The position numbers and the translations under genes are program-made. A stretch of DNA of 22,337 bases from a virus. Shown here piece by piece: positions 7,203-15,219 of this stretch. The DNA lies in IMG/VR virus record IMGVR_UViG_3300021085_002101, positions 1 to 22,337 of that record; one strand, given 5' to 3'. Below the pieces are notes generated by a model. It had not been told where the DNA came from. It did not search any database and worked only from the letters and a program-made list of their open reading frames with translations. Positions within the stretch are counted from its first letter, which is position 1, and every line of letters begins with the position of its first letter.

Positions 7203-7873
7203 TGAAAGTATTCATAGGCTACGACCCAAGAGAAGATATGGCTTACCAAGTGTGTAAGCATAGCATATTGAAGCATCAACCTAACGCAGATGTACGTCCA
7301 CTAGTACAAAAAGAATTAAGACAAGCAGGATGGTACAAGCGTCCTGAAGATAAACTTGCAAGTACAGAGTTTACGTTTACACGTTTTTTAGTACCAGAGC
7401 TTACTAACTTCAGAGGCTGGGCTGTGTTTATGGACTGTGATATGATTCTTACAACAGACATTGCTGAACTGTTTGCACAAGCAGATGACAAGTATGCTGT
7501 TATGTGTGTACAACATGATTACACACCTAAAGAAGGTATTAAGATGGATGGACAAAAGCAAACTATCTATCCACGCAAGAATTGGTCAAGTGTTGTGTTA
7601 TGGAACTGTGGCCACCCTAGTAATAGAGTCGTTGACCAAGATATGGTAAACGAAAAAGAACTTAATGGCGCATACTTTCATAGATTTAGTTGGTTACTAG
7701 ATGACGAAATAGGCGAACTAGATCATACATGGAATTACTTAGTAGGTGTGTATGATGATATTGAAACCCCAAATTTAATTCATTATACTGAAGGCGGTCC
7801 TTGGTTTGAAAACTATAGGGACTGTGAATTTAATGAATTATGGAAACAAGAACTTTATGATATGTTTAAGTAA
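7202..7873 (+). CDS. Glycosyltransferase with DxD motif (GT-A/GT8-like)
   Basis: A 223-aa protein opening MKVFIGYDPREDMAYQVCKH, a GT-A style start seen in GT8-like transferases. FMDCDMILTTDIAEL (76-90) carries the DxD metal/nucleotide-sugar motif Asp78-Cys-Asp80. Later residues NWSSVVLWNCGHP and LDHTWNYLVGVYDDIETPNL, then IHYTEGGPWFENY, fit the acceptor/His-binding part of such enzymes. It probably transfers a hexose from a nucleotide sugar. It is coupled to the preceding fusion gene (TAATG) and overlapped by the next gene. The exact family and sugar are unknown. Confidence 0.82.
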   Translation: MKVFIGYDPREDMAYQVCKHSILKHQPNADVRPLVQKELRQAGWYKRPEDKLASTEFTFTRFLVPELTNFRGWAVFMDCDMILTTDIAELFAQADDKYAVMCVQHDYTPKEGIKMDGQKQTIYPRKNWSSVVLWNCGHPSNRVVDQDMVNEKELNGAYFHRFSWLLDDEIGELDHTWNYLVGVYDDIETPNLIHYTEGGPWFENYRDCEFNELWKQELYDMFK

Positions 7874-8648
7874 AAATCTTACTGACGAATATATAAACAT
7901 GTATGCTAAAGGTGCAAACTTGCCTATACATAATTATGACTTTGAACATGAAAATAAAAAAGCACCAATACTAATACGTAGCCTAGCAAAACGTAAACTC
8001 ATATGGAAATGTTTAGAAAATAAAAGAGACTTTTATTATATGGACAGCGGCTATGTAGGAAATTATAAAGGTCCAGTAAATCCAATGGGATGGAAACTAT
8101 ATCATCGCATAGTTAAAAACGATCTACAACATAACGAAATAATTGAACGTCCTAGTGATAGATGGGAACAACTAGGAATAAAAATTGAGAAACGAAAGAA
8201 GCACGGCGAAAATATTTTACTTGTTATGCCTAGTGAGAAGCCTTGCAAGTATTACGGTATAGACGCAGAAAAATGGAAACAAGAAACAATAGAACAAATT
8301 AAGATGCATACAGATCGTCCTATTGTTGTTAGAGAAAAACAACCAAGACATGTACGTTTGCAAAATACAATATATCAAGAATTAGATAATGCATATGCGT
8401 TAGTAACCTATCAGAGCATAGCGGCTGTAGAAAGTGTGTTGTATGGCGTACCAGCTTTTACACTTGCACCAACAGCTGCTGATCCTGTTGCTAATAAGTA
8501 CCTGTACAATCTAGAAAAACCCGAGCGGTACGACAAAGACTATATCTATAGTTGGGCATGCCACCTAGCATATGGACAGTTTCATATTAATGAAATGAAA
8601 AACGGAACAGCTCATAAATTTATAATGGAGGAACTTTATGGCAATTAA
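7857..8648 (+). CDS. Capsule/Kdo-transferase-like protein, TDRPI paralog 1
   Basis: A 263-aa member of a paralog family with four copies in this window. Shared features: a strand ending in HTDRPIVVREKQPR (151-164), then LDNAYALVTYQSIAAVESV (176-194) and YGVPAFTLAP. This order resembles the C-terminal sugar-nucleotide half of KpsS/KpsC-like capsule transferases (basic-Pro motif, then a VT-x-S segment and GxPxF). The N-terminal part has YYMDSGYVGNY and an LYHRIVKNDLQHNE segment. The frame extends upstream to 7806, but the ATG at 7857 overlaps the previous stop by 17 bases and gives a sensible N-terminus (MICLSKNLTDEYINMY). In this copy the usual HPR is QPR. The function is inferred. Confidence 0.72.
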   Translation: MICLSKNLTDEYINMYAKGANLPIHNYDFEHENKKAPILIRSLAKRKLIWKCLENKRDFYYMDSGYVGNYKGPVNPMGWKLYHRIVKNDLQHNEIIERPSDRWEQLGIKIEKRKKHGENILLVMPSEKPCKYYGIDAEKWKQETIEQIKMHTDRPIVVREKQPRHVRLQNTIYQELDNAYALVTYQSIAAVESVLYGVPAFTLAPTAADPVANKYLYNLEKPERYDKDYIYSWACHLAYGQFHINEMKNGTAHKFIMEELYGN

Positions 8649-9555
8649 GTATGTAGTAGTTCATAGAGCTGATAAAAATAATATCGGTGATATGTCAAGT
8701 AATCCCTTGCAATATTATTTGCCAGCAAGTGATTATCAAGTAATAGATGTATTAGATATTGGAGCATCAAATTATCCTAGTGATGTGCCGTTAATTGCAG
8801 GCGGTGGCGGCCTAATAGGAAATCAATTTTTAGGAAATGATTTACAATATGCTCTTAACAACAGTGACCAAAACGCATTGATGACATTGTGGAAAGAGTC
8901 GTGGTCAGTAGTAAACCATAATAACATAAATGCACGTGATGAATTTTTACGTAAATTACAACCGTTAATAAAAGAATATATAGATAAAATAGACAACAGT
9001 ACAGCACCACGTATTGTATGGGGCGCTGGTCATAACGAAGATACTAATAAAAGAGTAAAGCGACCTCAATGGCCAGATTGGTTAAGTAATTTTGATCTAA
9101 TAGGCGTAAGAGATTATGGACAACCTTTTGAATGGGTACCGTGTGCAAGTTGTTTAGACACAGCATTTGATAAAAATTATAGAATTAAAAATGATATAAT
9201 TTGGTACGAACATAAAAAACAATTAATAAAATCTACACATTTTGGAAGTAAACCTATTCCTAGATATATTAATAGTGGTGCTAACATGGAGCAAACTATT
9301 GAATTATTAGGTAGTGCAAATACTATTATTACTAACAGTTACCACGGTGCATACTGGGGTACGTTGCTAGGCAAGAAAGTTATTGTAGCAGGACCTTGGA
9401 GTAGTAAATTTCATACACTCAAACACAGAGTAACATTTATTAATCCTCAAGATAATTATGAATACTTGTTAGACAGTATAGAAACTCATCCTGAAGCATT
9501 ACAAGAATGTAGAGATGCAAATAATAACCATTGGCAAAAGATACAACAACTATGA
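8638..9555 (+). CDS. Polysaccharide pyruvyl transferase family protein
   Basis: A 305-aa protein of the family that adds ketal pyruvate to surface polysaccharides using PEP. Visible family marks: NNIGDMSSNPLQYY near the N-terminus (14-27), a glycine-rich LIAGGGGLIG (52-61), IVWGAGHN (126-133), LIGVRDYG (154-161), CASCLDTAFD (169-178) and the late TNSYHGAYWGTLLGKKVIV (232-250), whose His236 matches the conserved catalytic-site His. A strong GGAGGA (8627-8632) sits 5 bases before the ATG, and the start overlaps the previous gene by 11 bases. It implies that the glycan built here carries a negative pyruvyl group. The sugar acceptor is unknown. Confidence 0.85.
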   Translation: MAIKYVVVHRADKNNIGDMSSNPLQYYLPASDYQVIDVLDIGASNYPSDVPLIAGGGGLIGNQFLGNDLQYALNNSDQNALMTLWKESWSVVNHNNINARDEFLRKLQPLIKEYIDKIDNSTAPRIVWGAGHNEDTNKRVKRPQWPDWLSNFDLIGVRDYGQPFEWVPCASCLDTAFDKNYRIKNDIIWYEHKKQLIKSTHFGSKPIPRYINSGANMEQTIELLGSANTIITNSYHGAYWGTLLGKKVIVAGPWSSKFHTLKHRVTFINPQDNYEYLLDSIETHPEALQECRDANNNHWQKIQQL

Positions 9556-10466
9556 AAACTGTAGTCGGATATGCATTGGGTGTTCCTAACCCGCATAAAA
9601 ATAAACATAAAGTTGATATTTTAAAACGTTACATTGACGGCGTACAAAAGTGCGGCGACAAAGGTATATTACATTTTGGAAATAATATTATTGATAGTGA
9701 TGTAAATTTAATCCAAGGTTGGGTACATGCAGGATCTGCTGCTAGTCCACACTTAGTATTAAGAAGGCGAGCACACGAAATTAATATCAACAAAGGAAAA
9801 CATTCATTTATTGCTGATAGTAATTTGTTTAACTATGCTGTAGGTAAAATGCACAACATGCAATATTTAAGATATAGCATGGACGGAGTATTTCCTACAA
9901 CAGGAAATTATTTTAGCGATACAGTAAATCCAAAAAGATGGAAGCAAATACAAAAGCATCTTGGCATTACAATGAAAGACTGGCGCCCGCAAGGTGTACA
10001 TGTTTTAATTTGTACACAACGTAACGGTGGCTGGAGTATGGGCGGCATAGGTGTTGTAGACTGGCTAACTAGAACAATCAAACAAGTTAGAAAACATACT
10101 GACAGACCAATTATAGTGCGCGGTCATCCAGGTGACAAGCATGCACCTAAGTATCTTAAAAACAAAGATTGGCAAGTAAGTACAGCACCATCTCTTGTAG
10201 ATGATCTAAGAAATGCACATTGTTCTATTACATATAACAGTAGCCCAAGTGTTGCAAGTGCTATAGAAGGTATTCCAACATTTGTTACAGACCCTAACCC
10301 ACAAGTAAGTCAAGCACATGCTGTTGCTAACACTGACTTATCTTTACTTGAAAATCCATTAATGTTTGAAAGAACAGAATGGGTGCAAAAGTTAGCAATG
10401 TGCCATTGGAACTTTGATGAATTAAGTTCAGGCGAAGCGTGGTCACACATGAGGGATTATGTATGA
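9552..10466 (+). CDS. Capsule/Kdo-transferase-like protein, TDRPI paralog 2
   Basis: A 304-aa paralog. The chosen ATG at 9552 forms an ATGA overlap with the preceding stop; an upstream in-frame Met at 9531 looks less natural. The C-terminal half carries HTDRPIIVRGHPGD (182-195), RNAHCSITYNSSPSVASA (220-237) and EGIPTFVTDP (239-248), ending in WNFDELSSGEAWSHMRDYV. The middle segment (PKRWKQIQKHLGITMKDWRP, then VHVLICTQRNGGWSMGG) is closely mirrored in the next gene, so paralogs 2 and 3 look like a tandem duplication. It is probably a sugar transferase with a KpsS/KpsC-like fold; the donor is unproven. Confidence 0.72.
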   Translation: MKTVVGYALGVPNPHKNKHKVDILKRYIDGVQKCGDKGILHFGNNIIDSDVNLIQGWVHAGSAASPHLVLRRRAHEININKGKHSFIADSNLFNYAVGKMHNMQYLRYSMDGVFPTTGNYFSDTVNPKRWKQIQKHLGITMKDWRPQGVHVLICTQRNGGWSMGGIGVVDWLTRTIKQVRKHTDRPIIVRGHPGDKHAPKYLKNKDWQVSTAPSLVDDLRNAHCSITYNSSPSVASAIEGIPTFVTDPNPQVSQAHAVANTDLSLLENPLMFERTEWVQKLAMCHWNFDELSSGEAWSHMRDYV

Positions 10467-11413
10467 TAAAGATGATAGGCTTTCCGCCTCCAGCTTCTAA
10501 ACCTTATTTCCATTGGGCTAAAGGTATGGAAAAAGTAGGCGACCAGTACATAGTAAGTGACGACCTAGATAGTAGTGTTGTACGTGATGCCGATGCATTT
10601 TATCAAACAAACGAACTAAAGCCAAAATTCTTACACGGCGGAAGAGCAGATTGGCATGGCAAATATCTTCTACACATTCAAGCTGCAGGCAAACCCTATA
10701 TAGTTAGTGAAAGCGAGCCGTTTAGAGAGCACCCTGGTTGGCTACGTTTTGGGTGGAACAGTTATCGCTGGAATGATGCAAACTGGAATAATGATAATGT
10801 AGGACCTGAGCGTTGGAATCGATTTGAAAGCATGACTGGTATAAAATTTAAAGACTGGCACAGTCCCGGAGGAAACATTCTTATTATGGGGCAAAAAGAA
10901 GGCGACAGTAGTTTAGTAAATATATACAAAGCGGGATATGCAAGTGTGTACGACTGGATTGCAGAACAATGTAAAACTATTAGAATGTATACTGATCGTC
11001 CAATAGTTATACGTCCACATCCTCGTAACTTGGATAGGGGTGCAAAAATAGTAACACAATTGTTGAAGAAGACAAACCTTACTAATATAACAATGAGTCC
11101 TAATCTTACAAGAGGAGGCTCACAAGGCGGCGAAGGTTTAGATAAAGATCTAAAAAATGCATATTGTGTAGTTACATATAATAGTTTAAGTGGTGTTGAG
11201 GCTGTAGTAAAAGGCATACCAGTATTTGCATTAGACGGTGGAAGTATGGCATGGCCAGTAGCACACACTGACCTTTCAAAGATTGAAAGTTTAAATTATA
11301 ATATAGACTTGCAAGATTGGAAAAACAAAATAGCATATAGTATGTGGAACAAAAAAGATGTACAAACAGGAGAATGTTGGTCACATCTAAAACAAGTTTA
11401 TTTTAAGGATTAA
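10463..11413 (+). CDS. Capsule/Kdo-transferase-like protein, TDRPI paralog 3
   Basis: A 316-aa paralog starting by ATGA overlap at 10463; the in-frame Met at 10439 lies well inside the previous gene. Shared blocks: PERWNRFESMTGIKFKDWHS (115-134), NILIMGQKEGDSS (138-150), YTDRPIVIRPHPRN (176-189), KNAYCVVTYNSLSGVEAVVK (231-250) and GIPVFALDGG (251-260), ending WNKKDVQTGECWSHLKQ. A 37-base stretch coding for the TDRPI block (10990-11026) is identical to one in paralog 4. Relative to paralog 2 it carries an extra Gly/Ser-rich loop (LTRGGSQGGEG). The assignment to a capsule-type transferase fold is motif-based inference. Confidence 0.72.
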   Translation: MIKMIGFPPPASKPYFHWAKGMEKVGDQYIVSDDLDSSVVRDADAFYQTNELKPKFLHGGRADWHGKYLLHIQAAGKPYIVSESEPFREHPGWLRFGWNSYRWNDANWNNDNVGPERWNRFESMTGIKFKDWHSPGGNILIMGQKEGDSSLVNIYKAGYASVYDWIAEQCKTIRMYTDRPIVIRPHPRNLDRGAKIVTQLLKKTNLTNITMSPNLTRGGSQGGEGLDKDLKNAYCVVTYNSLSGVEAVVKGIPVFALDGGSMAWPVAHTDLSKIESLNYNIDLQDWKNKIAYSMWNKKDVQTGECWSHLKQVYFKD

Positions 11414-11415
11414 AA

Positions 11416-12099
11416 ATGTTAAGACAGCTCTTTACTACATTAACAAAACGATGTGATAAATTTCAACATTACTTTCCGTTATACGAAAGACACTTTGAAC
11501 AGTATGTAGGTAAAAGTCCTCGCATACTTGAAATAGGTGTACGTGGTGGCGGAAGTTTACAATTATGGCAAAAATACTTTGGCGAAGGTACATATGTACA
11601 CGGAGTAGACATAGATAAAAAATGTCAAGCACACGAAGATACAGACAACAATATACATGTAACTATTGGTGACGGAACTGATCCTGTATTTTGGGAACAG
11701 CAATTCAAACAAAAAGGTATTAGAGATTTTGACATTATAATTGATGACGGTAGTCACGAAAGTCCAGATCAGATTGCGACTTTAAAACTTACATATCAAC
11801 TGTTAAAAGATAAAGGAGTATATTGGTGTGAGGATACTCATACTAGTTATTATCCAAATAGAGAAGATGGTGGCTATGGCAATCCAAAAAGTTTTACAAG
11901 TTATGTTAAGAATGTAGTAGACGTACTAAGTCATCATCACACAAGTCATGCTATTGGACACGGACCTATTGACGGACCTCATGTACCTAAAAAGTTTGTA
12001 AAGCCGTTTAATGAAATACAAGGCGTTTCATTTTACGACAGTATAGTTGTAATTGAAAAAGGACCAAGATTACATTTTAAAAGAATTGTTAAGAAATGA
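11416..12099 (+). CDS. SAM methyltransferase, MycE/macrocin-O-methyltransferase-like
   Basis: A 227-aa methyltransferase. RILEIGVRGGGSLQLWQKYF (36-55) is the SAM motif I, and VHGVDIDKKCQ (61-71) is motif II. FDIIIDDGSHESPDQIATLK (105-124) has the DDGSH signature of sugar O-methyltransferases such as MycE, where these residues help bind metal and substrate. GVYWCEDTHTSYY (134-146) follows as in that group. It starts 2 bp after paralog 3 and ends in an ATGA overlap with the HAD gene. It likely methylates a sugar hydroxyl on the phage-modified glycan; the specific substrate is unknown. Confidence 0.85.
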   Translation: MLRQLFTTLTKRCDKFQHYFPLYERHFEQYVGKSPRILEIGVRGGGSLQLWQKYFGEGTYVHGVDIDKKCQAHEDTDNNIHVTIGDGTDPVFWEQQFKQKGIRDFDIIIDDGSHESPDQIATLKLTYQLLKDKGVYWCEDTHTSYYPNREDGGYGNPKSFTSYVKNVVDVLSHHHTSHAIGHGPIDGPHVPKKFVKPFNEIQGVSFYDSIVVIEKGPRLHFKRIVKK

Positions 12100-13322
12100 A
12101 TTCTTGGGACGTCTTTGATACATTAATTGCTAGATTGCATTTCCATCCTACATCTATCTTTGATGAAGTTGGCAAACGTATTGGCGACCCAAGTTTTAAA
12201 GACAGACGTGTAGCGGCATGGAAACAAGTTAAGAAAACTTGTGTAGATAAAACATATAATGACATATACAATATACTTGTAGACGACGATCCGCAAATAG
12301 AACTTGATGTAGAATTTGAACATAACTTTCCTATATACGAAAATTTAATGAAGGTTAAAGACGGAGATCTATTGATAAGCGACATGTACTTACCAGCAGA
12401 GTTTATCATGAAAATGCTACGTAATGCCGGATTAACAGCAGATGTTAATATAGTTGTTACAGCAGACGGAAAGAAAAAAGGTTGGGTGTGGGACGAAATA
12501 AAGTCAAAGTATAGTATAGAAAATCACTATGGTGACAATGAAAAAAGTGATGTTGCATCTGCTAACAAGCACGGAATCAATGGCATACTATACACTGGAT
12601 ATAAACTTAACGACATTGAAAACTTTGTTTACAAATATGATAGACAGTTAGCATTGTGGATGCGTAGTGTAAGATTGATGTGTCCATTCAATGATGAAAG
12701 ACATATTAAATTTTGGAACGATCAAGCAAATATTAACTTACCTGTACTAGCATTAGCAACATTAGAATTACCAGATACTCCTATAGCATTTACATACAGA
12801 GATTGTTATAACTGGCAAAAAATATATGAAACAATGACTGGTAAGCAAGGATATAGATTAGACGTATCACGTAAAATGTATCTAGGTCCTAATGATCATT
12901 TCAAAAAGTACATGTCCTTTGTAAAAGAAAACAATGCTACTATTGTAGACTTGCAAGGTAAAGGACGTAGTATACAAAGTTTCTATAATGGTAATCCGCC
13001 TAGTACAATATACATAGGAGGACGTCCACCACCGTATGTCAAACGTTTAGTTAACTATCAAACAAAAAGCATGGAGAAGCATAATTGTTTTGAAGAAGGA
13101 CCAATTATGGATTATGACGAACACGGTCCTGTTAGAGGTGCAAACGATCATCCTCAAGATGTAGCAGACATACACAAAAAAGCAGGGCAAGCTGCTGTTA
13201 GATATATTAATAAATTTAAATTTAAAAATAACTTATCTTTGTTAACTGAACTTGTAAGATTATATGACACACATAATTTTACAAATAAAAATGTTAAATG
13301 GGCAAAGTATAACAATGGATAA
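12096..13322 (+). CDS. HAD-superfamily hydrolase-like protein (408 aa)
   Basis: The N-terminal 170 residues contain HAD motifs. Motif I is WDVFDTLIAR (nucleophile Asp5; the usual second Asp is Phe, as in the FDxFDTL variant found in glycan loci). Motif II is LLISDMYLP (Ser95-Asp96), motif III probably lies in GKKKGW (125-130), and motif IV is YGDNEKSDVASANKHG (145-160). Residues after about 200 have no recognisable family; they include FTYRDCYNWQKIY and DLQGKGRSIQSFYNGNPP. Such HAD proteins are often found with glycosyltransferases and may dephosphorylate a sugar intermediate. A KdsC-like role (Kdo-8-P phosphatase) is possible, but the protein is far larger than KdsC. ATGA overlap with the gene before. 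Confidence 0.75.
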   Translation: MNSWDVFDTLIARLHFHPTSIFDEVGKRIGDPSFKDRRVAAWKQVKKTCVDKTYNDIYNILVDDDPQIELDVEFEHNFPIYENLMKVKDGDLLISDMYLPAEFIMKMLRNAGLTADVNIVVTADGKKKGWVWDEIKSKYSIENHYGDNEKSDVASANKHGINGILYTGYKLNDIENFVYKYDRQLALWMRSVRLMCPFNDERHIKFWNDQANINLPVLALATLELPDTPIAFTYRDCYNWQKIYETMTGKQGYRLDVSRKMYLGPNDHFKKYMSFVKENNATIVDLQGKGRSIQSFYNGNPPSTIYIGGRPPPYVKRLVNYQTKSMEKHNCFEEGPIMDYDEHGPVRGANDHPQDVADIHKKAGQAAVRYINKFKFKNNLSLLTELVRLYDTHNFTNKNVKWAKYNNG

Positions 13323-13827
13323 CATTACTCGTCATAGAAGCAATAGAGATTTTTGGAATGATGAAAGAGAGTGCTATCGACGACTAGCAGACTGTCCGCA
13401 TGTTCCTAATCTTATTTCTTCTAATACAACACACTTAACAATAACAACCGAATATGCTGGTGAAAGTTTATTCATACTTACAGCGGTTCAAAAAAAGACA
13501 AACATTAAAATTGATAAACCAATAAGTCAAATAGTAAAATTTATTGATGCTTGTAAACAACAAAACATTGTGCATTTAGATTGTCATCCTGGTAATGTAT
13601 TATTACTGGACGGTAAACTTTCAATAATAGATTTTGAAAAAGTTGCAATAGATGGCAAAACACGAAATACAAAAATGCAGAAAAAATATAAAAAATTTAT
13701 GGGTGCTGGTGGTTGGGATTGGATACTAAATAGATATATGAAATACTTTGAAACCTACAATAACCATATTTGGTTTAATGAGGACGTTTTAGAAAAGGGA
13801 ATAAGAAAATATGGCAAAGCATTATAG
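13315..13827 (+). CDS. Small kinase-like protein (WaaP/KdkA- or APH-like), N-lobe reduced
   Basis: A 170-aa protein with a kinase-fold C-lobe. VHLDCHPGNVLLLDGKLSII (86-105) is the catalytic loop HxDxxxxN, followed by IDFEKV (105-110), the DFG equivalent. This is the arrangement of lipopolysaccharide heptose/Kdo kinases and aminoglycoside-type kinases. The glycine-rich ATP loop and the conserved strand-3 Lys are not apparent; the protein starts close to where helix C (FWNDERECYRRLADC) would be. The ATG at 13315 is preferred; an upstream in-frame Met at 13264 adds 17 residues lying wholly inside the HAD gene and no Gly loop. It may be a minimal kinase or a degenerate one. Confidence 0.65.
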   Translation: MDNITRHRSNRDFWNDERECYRRLADCPHVPNLISSNTTHLTITTEYAGESLFILTAVQKKTNIKIDKPISQIVKFIDACKQQNIVHLDCHPGNVLLLDGKLSIIDFEKVAIDGKTRNTKMQKKYKKFMGAGGWDWILNRYMKYFETYNNHIWFNEDVLEKGIRKYGKAL

Positions 13828-14353
13828 TAAGTTTACAAACAACTACACAAAGATTTATTATAAAAATAAACTTATAGCTGACGGGTCACGAGATCCATTA
13901 GAAAGAATACATGCTATGCCAATTGACTTTCATAATAAAACATTATTAGACTTAGGGTGTAATTGCGGCGGTACATTGTTTGCTGTAGCAGACAAAATTA
14001 AACAAGGCTGGGGTTGTGATATTAATCCGGGTGCAATACAATTTGCAAACAATTTAGCACAAGAGAATAAAATTGATAATGTTTCTTTTGGAGTTACTGA
14101 TCTTAACAACTGGCAGGACGCTAACCTTCCTAAAACAGATATACTATTTGCACTAGCAATTGCAAAATGGGTTCCTACATGGAAAGAAATAATTACACAC
14201 CTTGATCCTAAAGTATGTGTGTTTGAAGCACACGGCAAAGGAAGTATGGTGCCTGATCAAGTTGCTTGGTTAACAAATCATTTTAAGAATGTAGAAGTAA
14301 TACTTGATGGCTACGAAGCAGGCAAACGCAGACTTTATCTTTGCGTCCAGTAA
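13811..14353 (+). CDS. SAM-dependent methyltransferase (class I)
   Basis: A 180-aa methyltransferase. KTLLDLGCNCGGTLFAVADK (43-62) is motif I, and GWGCDINPGAIQFANNLA gives the motif II acidic residue and following helix. DILFALAIAKWVPTWKEII holds the motif IV/V region, and the fold ends with YEAGKRRLYLCVQ. The unusual start NNYTKIYYKNKLIADGSRDP suggests a substrate-binding N-terminus. It overlaps the kinase-like gene by 17 bases. Its end overlaps the end of the minus-strand glycosyltransferase by 19 bases, so the two are convergent. It could methylate a sugar or a small molecule. Confidence 0.8.
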   Translation: MAKHYSKFTNNYTKIYYKNKLIADGSRDPLERIHAMPIDFHNKTLLDLGCNCGGTLFAVADKIKQGWGCDINPGAIQFANNLAQENKIDNVSFGVTDLNNWQDANLPKTDILFALAIAKWVPTWKEIITHLDPKVCVFEAHGKGSMVPDQVAWLTNHFKNVEVILDGYEAGKRRLYLCVQ

Positions 14354-15177
14354 CTTTCTTTTCTATTAACCATTATATCTGAACGTTTACTTTTACCAGC
14401 AGTCTTACGATCACCTTTCATATGATCCATCCACTTACCTAGTTCAGTATTAATTAACGGATGCCCACCACCACCTGACTTTGCTTCACGCAAATACATT
14501 TGGGCACTGTAGTCATGACTTGGAAACTCTTTATACTTGTTAAGTATTTCTCCAAAGATGTAACTATCATGCCATTCTGCTAATTTAAACATTCCATTTT
14601 CAGCATCTTCGTACATTGCTTCAAAGTCTTTAAGGAATTCGTGTGCAACTGGATGATTAAGATTAAGACCGTAAAAGCCGCACTCGGGCCATGTCTGTGA
14701 TCCTTTACCTCTGCCTACATATGTAATGTAGTCGTGCTGAGGTAGTAAGTTATTAAATTCTTTGTGCTTCCACGGACTATGAATAAATGTATCGGCGTCC
14801 ATCCACACTACCCAATCCTTACCGTATTGGCATGCATCAAATACAGCATACACTTTATTAGCAAAGCGTATAGCGTCCCATTTAAATTCTTTTTGCCAAT
14901 CTTTACGCCCGTGTCTTGCAGGATGATTTGCAATATTACCATTAGCATGCGGAACATCTTTCCAACGCTCTTTAAATGCATTTAGTTTAGGTAATGTTTC
15001 CTTTGCATCTAATATTGTAATTTGATCCGTGTTAGGATTCCTTGGACTACAGTCTTCTGCATACACAACTAATTTAACTTTGCTTTCAACGTTTTCTGCA
15101 AAGCTATCTATAAATCGTTGCCCGTATAAACTAAGTCCGGGTTGATGAAATGTTGTTACCACAGTTATTGATGACAT
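14335..15177 (-). CDS. Glycosyltransferase-like protein (GT-A, DxD), only minus-strand gene
   Basis: A 280-aa protein reading right to left. The start MSSITVVTTFHQPGLSLYGQ is set by a good Shine-Dalgarno (AAGAGGAAC on the minus strand, complement of 15181-15189); the longer frame to 15246 would run into the divergent gene. DWVVWMDADTFIHSPW (121-136) carries the DxD motif Asp127-Ala-Asp129. WPECGFYGLNLNHPVAHEFL and LAEWHDSYIFGEIL fit a GT-A acceptor side. It overlaps the end of the methyltransferase gene and is divergent from paralog 4 with a 42-bp gap containing a late-type box in each direction. The sugar is unknown. Confidence 0.82.
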   Translation of the reverse strand: MSSITVVTTFHQPGLSLYGQRFIDSFAENVESKVKLVVYAEDCSPRNPNTDQITILDAKETLPKLNAFKERWKDVPHANGNIANHPARHGRKDWQKEFKWDAIRFANKVYAVFDACQYGKDWVVWMDADTFIHSPWKHKEFNNLLPQHDYITYVGRGKGSQTWPECGFYGLNLNHPVAHEFLKDFEAMYEDAENGMFKLAEWHDSYIFGEILNKYKEFPSHDYSAQMYLREAKSGGGGHPLINTELGKWMDHMKGDRKTAGKSKRSDIMVNRKESYWTQR

Positions 15178-15190
15178 GGTGTTCCTCTTG

Positions 15191-15197
15191 TTAAATA
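15191..15197 (+). promoter_or_regulatory. Late-type box TTAAATA, plus direction
   Basis: TTAAATA lies 22 bases before the ATG at 15220. With T4 late spacing the start would be near 15203, leaving a short leader with GGAAG (15205-15209) as ribosome site. It pairs with an oppositely oriented box in the same 42-bp gap. Confidence 0.45.
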
Positions 15198-15208
15198 TGT
15201 ATATGGAA

Positions 15209-15216
15209 GTATTTAA
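15209..15216 (-). promoter_or_regulatory. Late-type box TTAAATAC, minus direction
   Basis: On the minus strand TTAAATAC (15216 down to 15209) would start transcription near 15204, giving a 27-base leader with the Shine-Dalgarno AAGAGGAAC before the ATG at 15177. It matches the T4 late consensus TATAAATA in core positions. Confidence 0.45.
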
Positions 15217-15219
15217 CCA

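Noticed and set aside
10762-11268. 168-codon minus-strand frame opposite paralog 3
   Set aside because: The plus strand has a well-supported paralog; the minus frame has no motif and no ribosome site.
12089-12409. Minus-strand frame opposite the HAD gene
   Set aside because: It covers the HAD motif I region on the plus strand, which is clearly coding.
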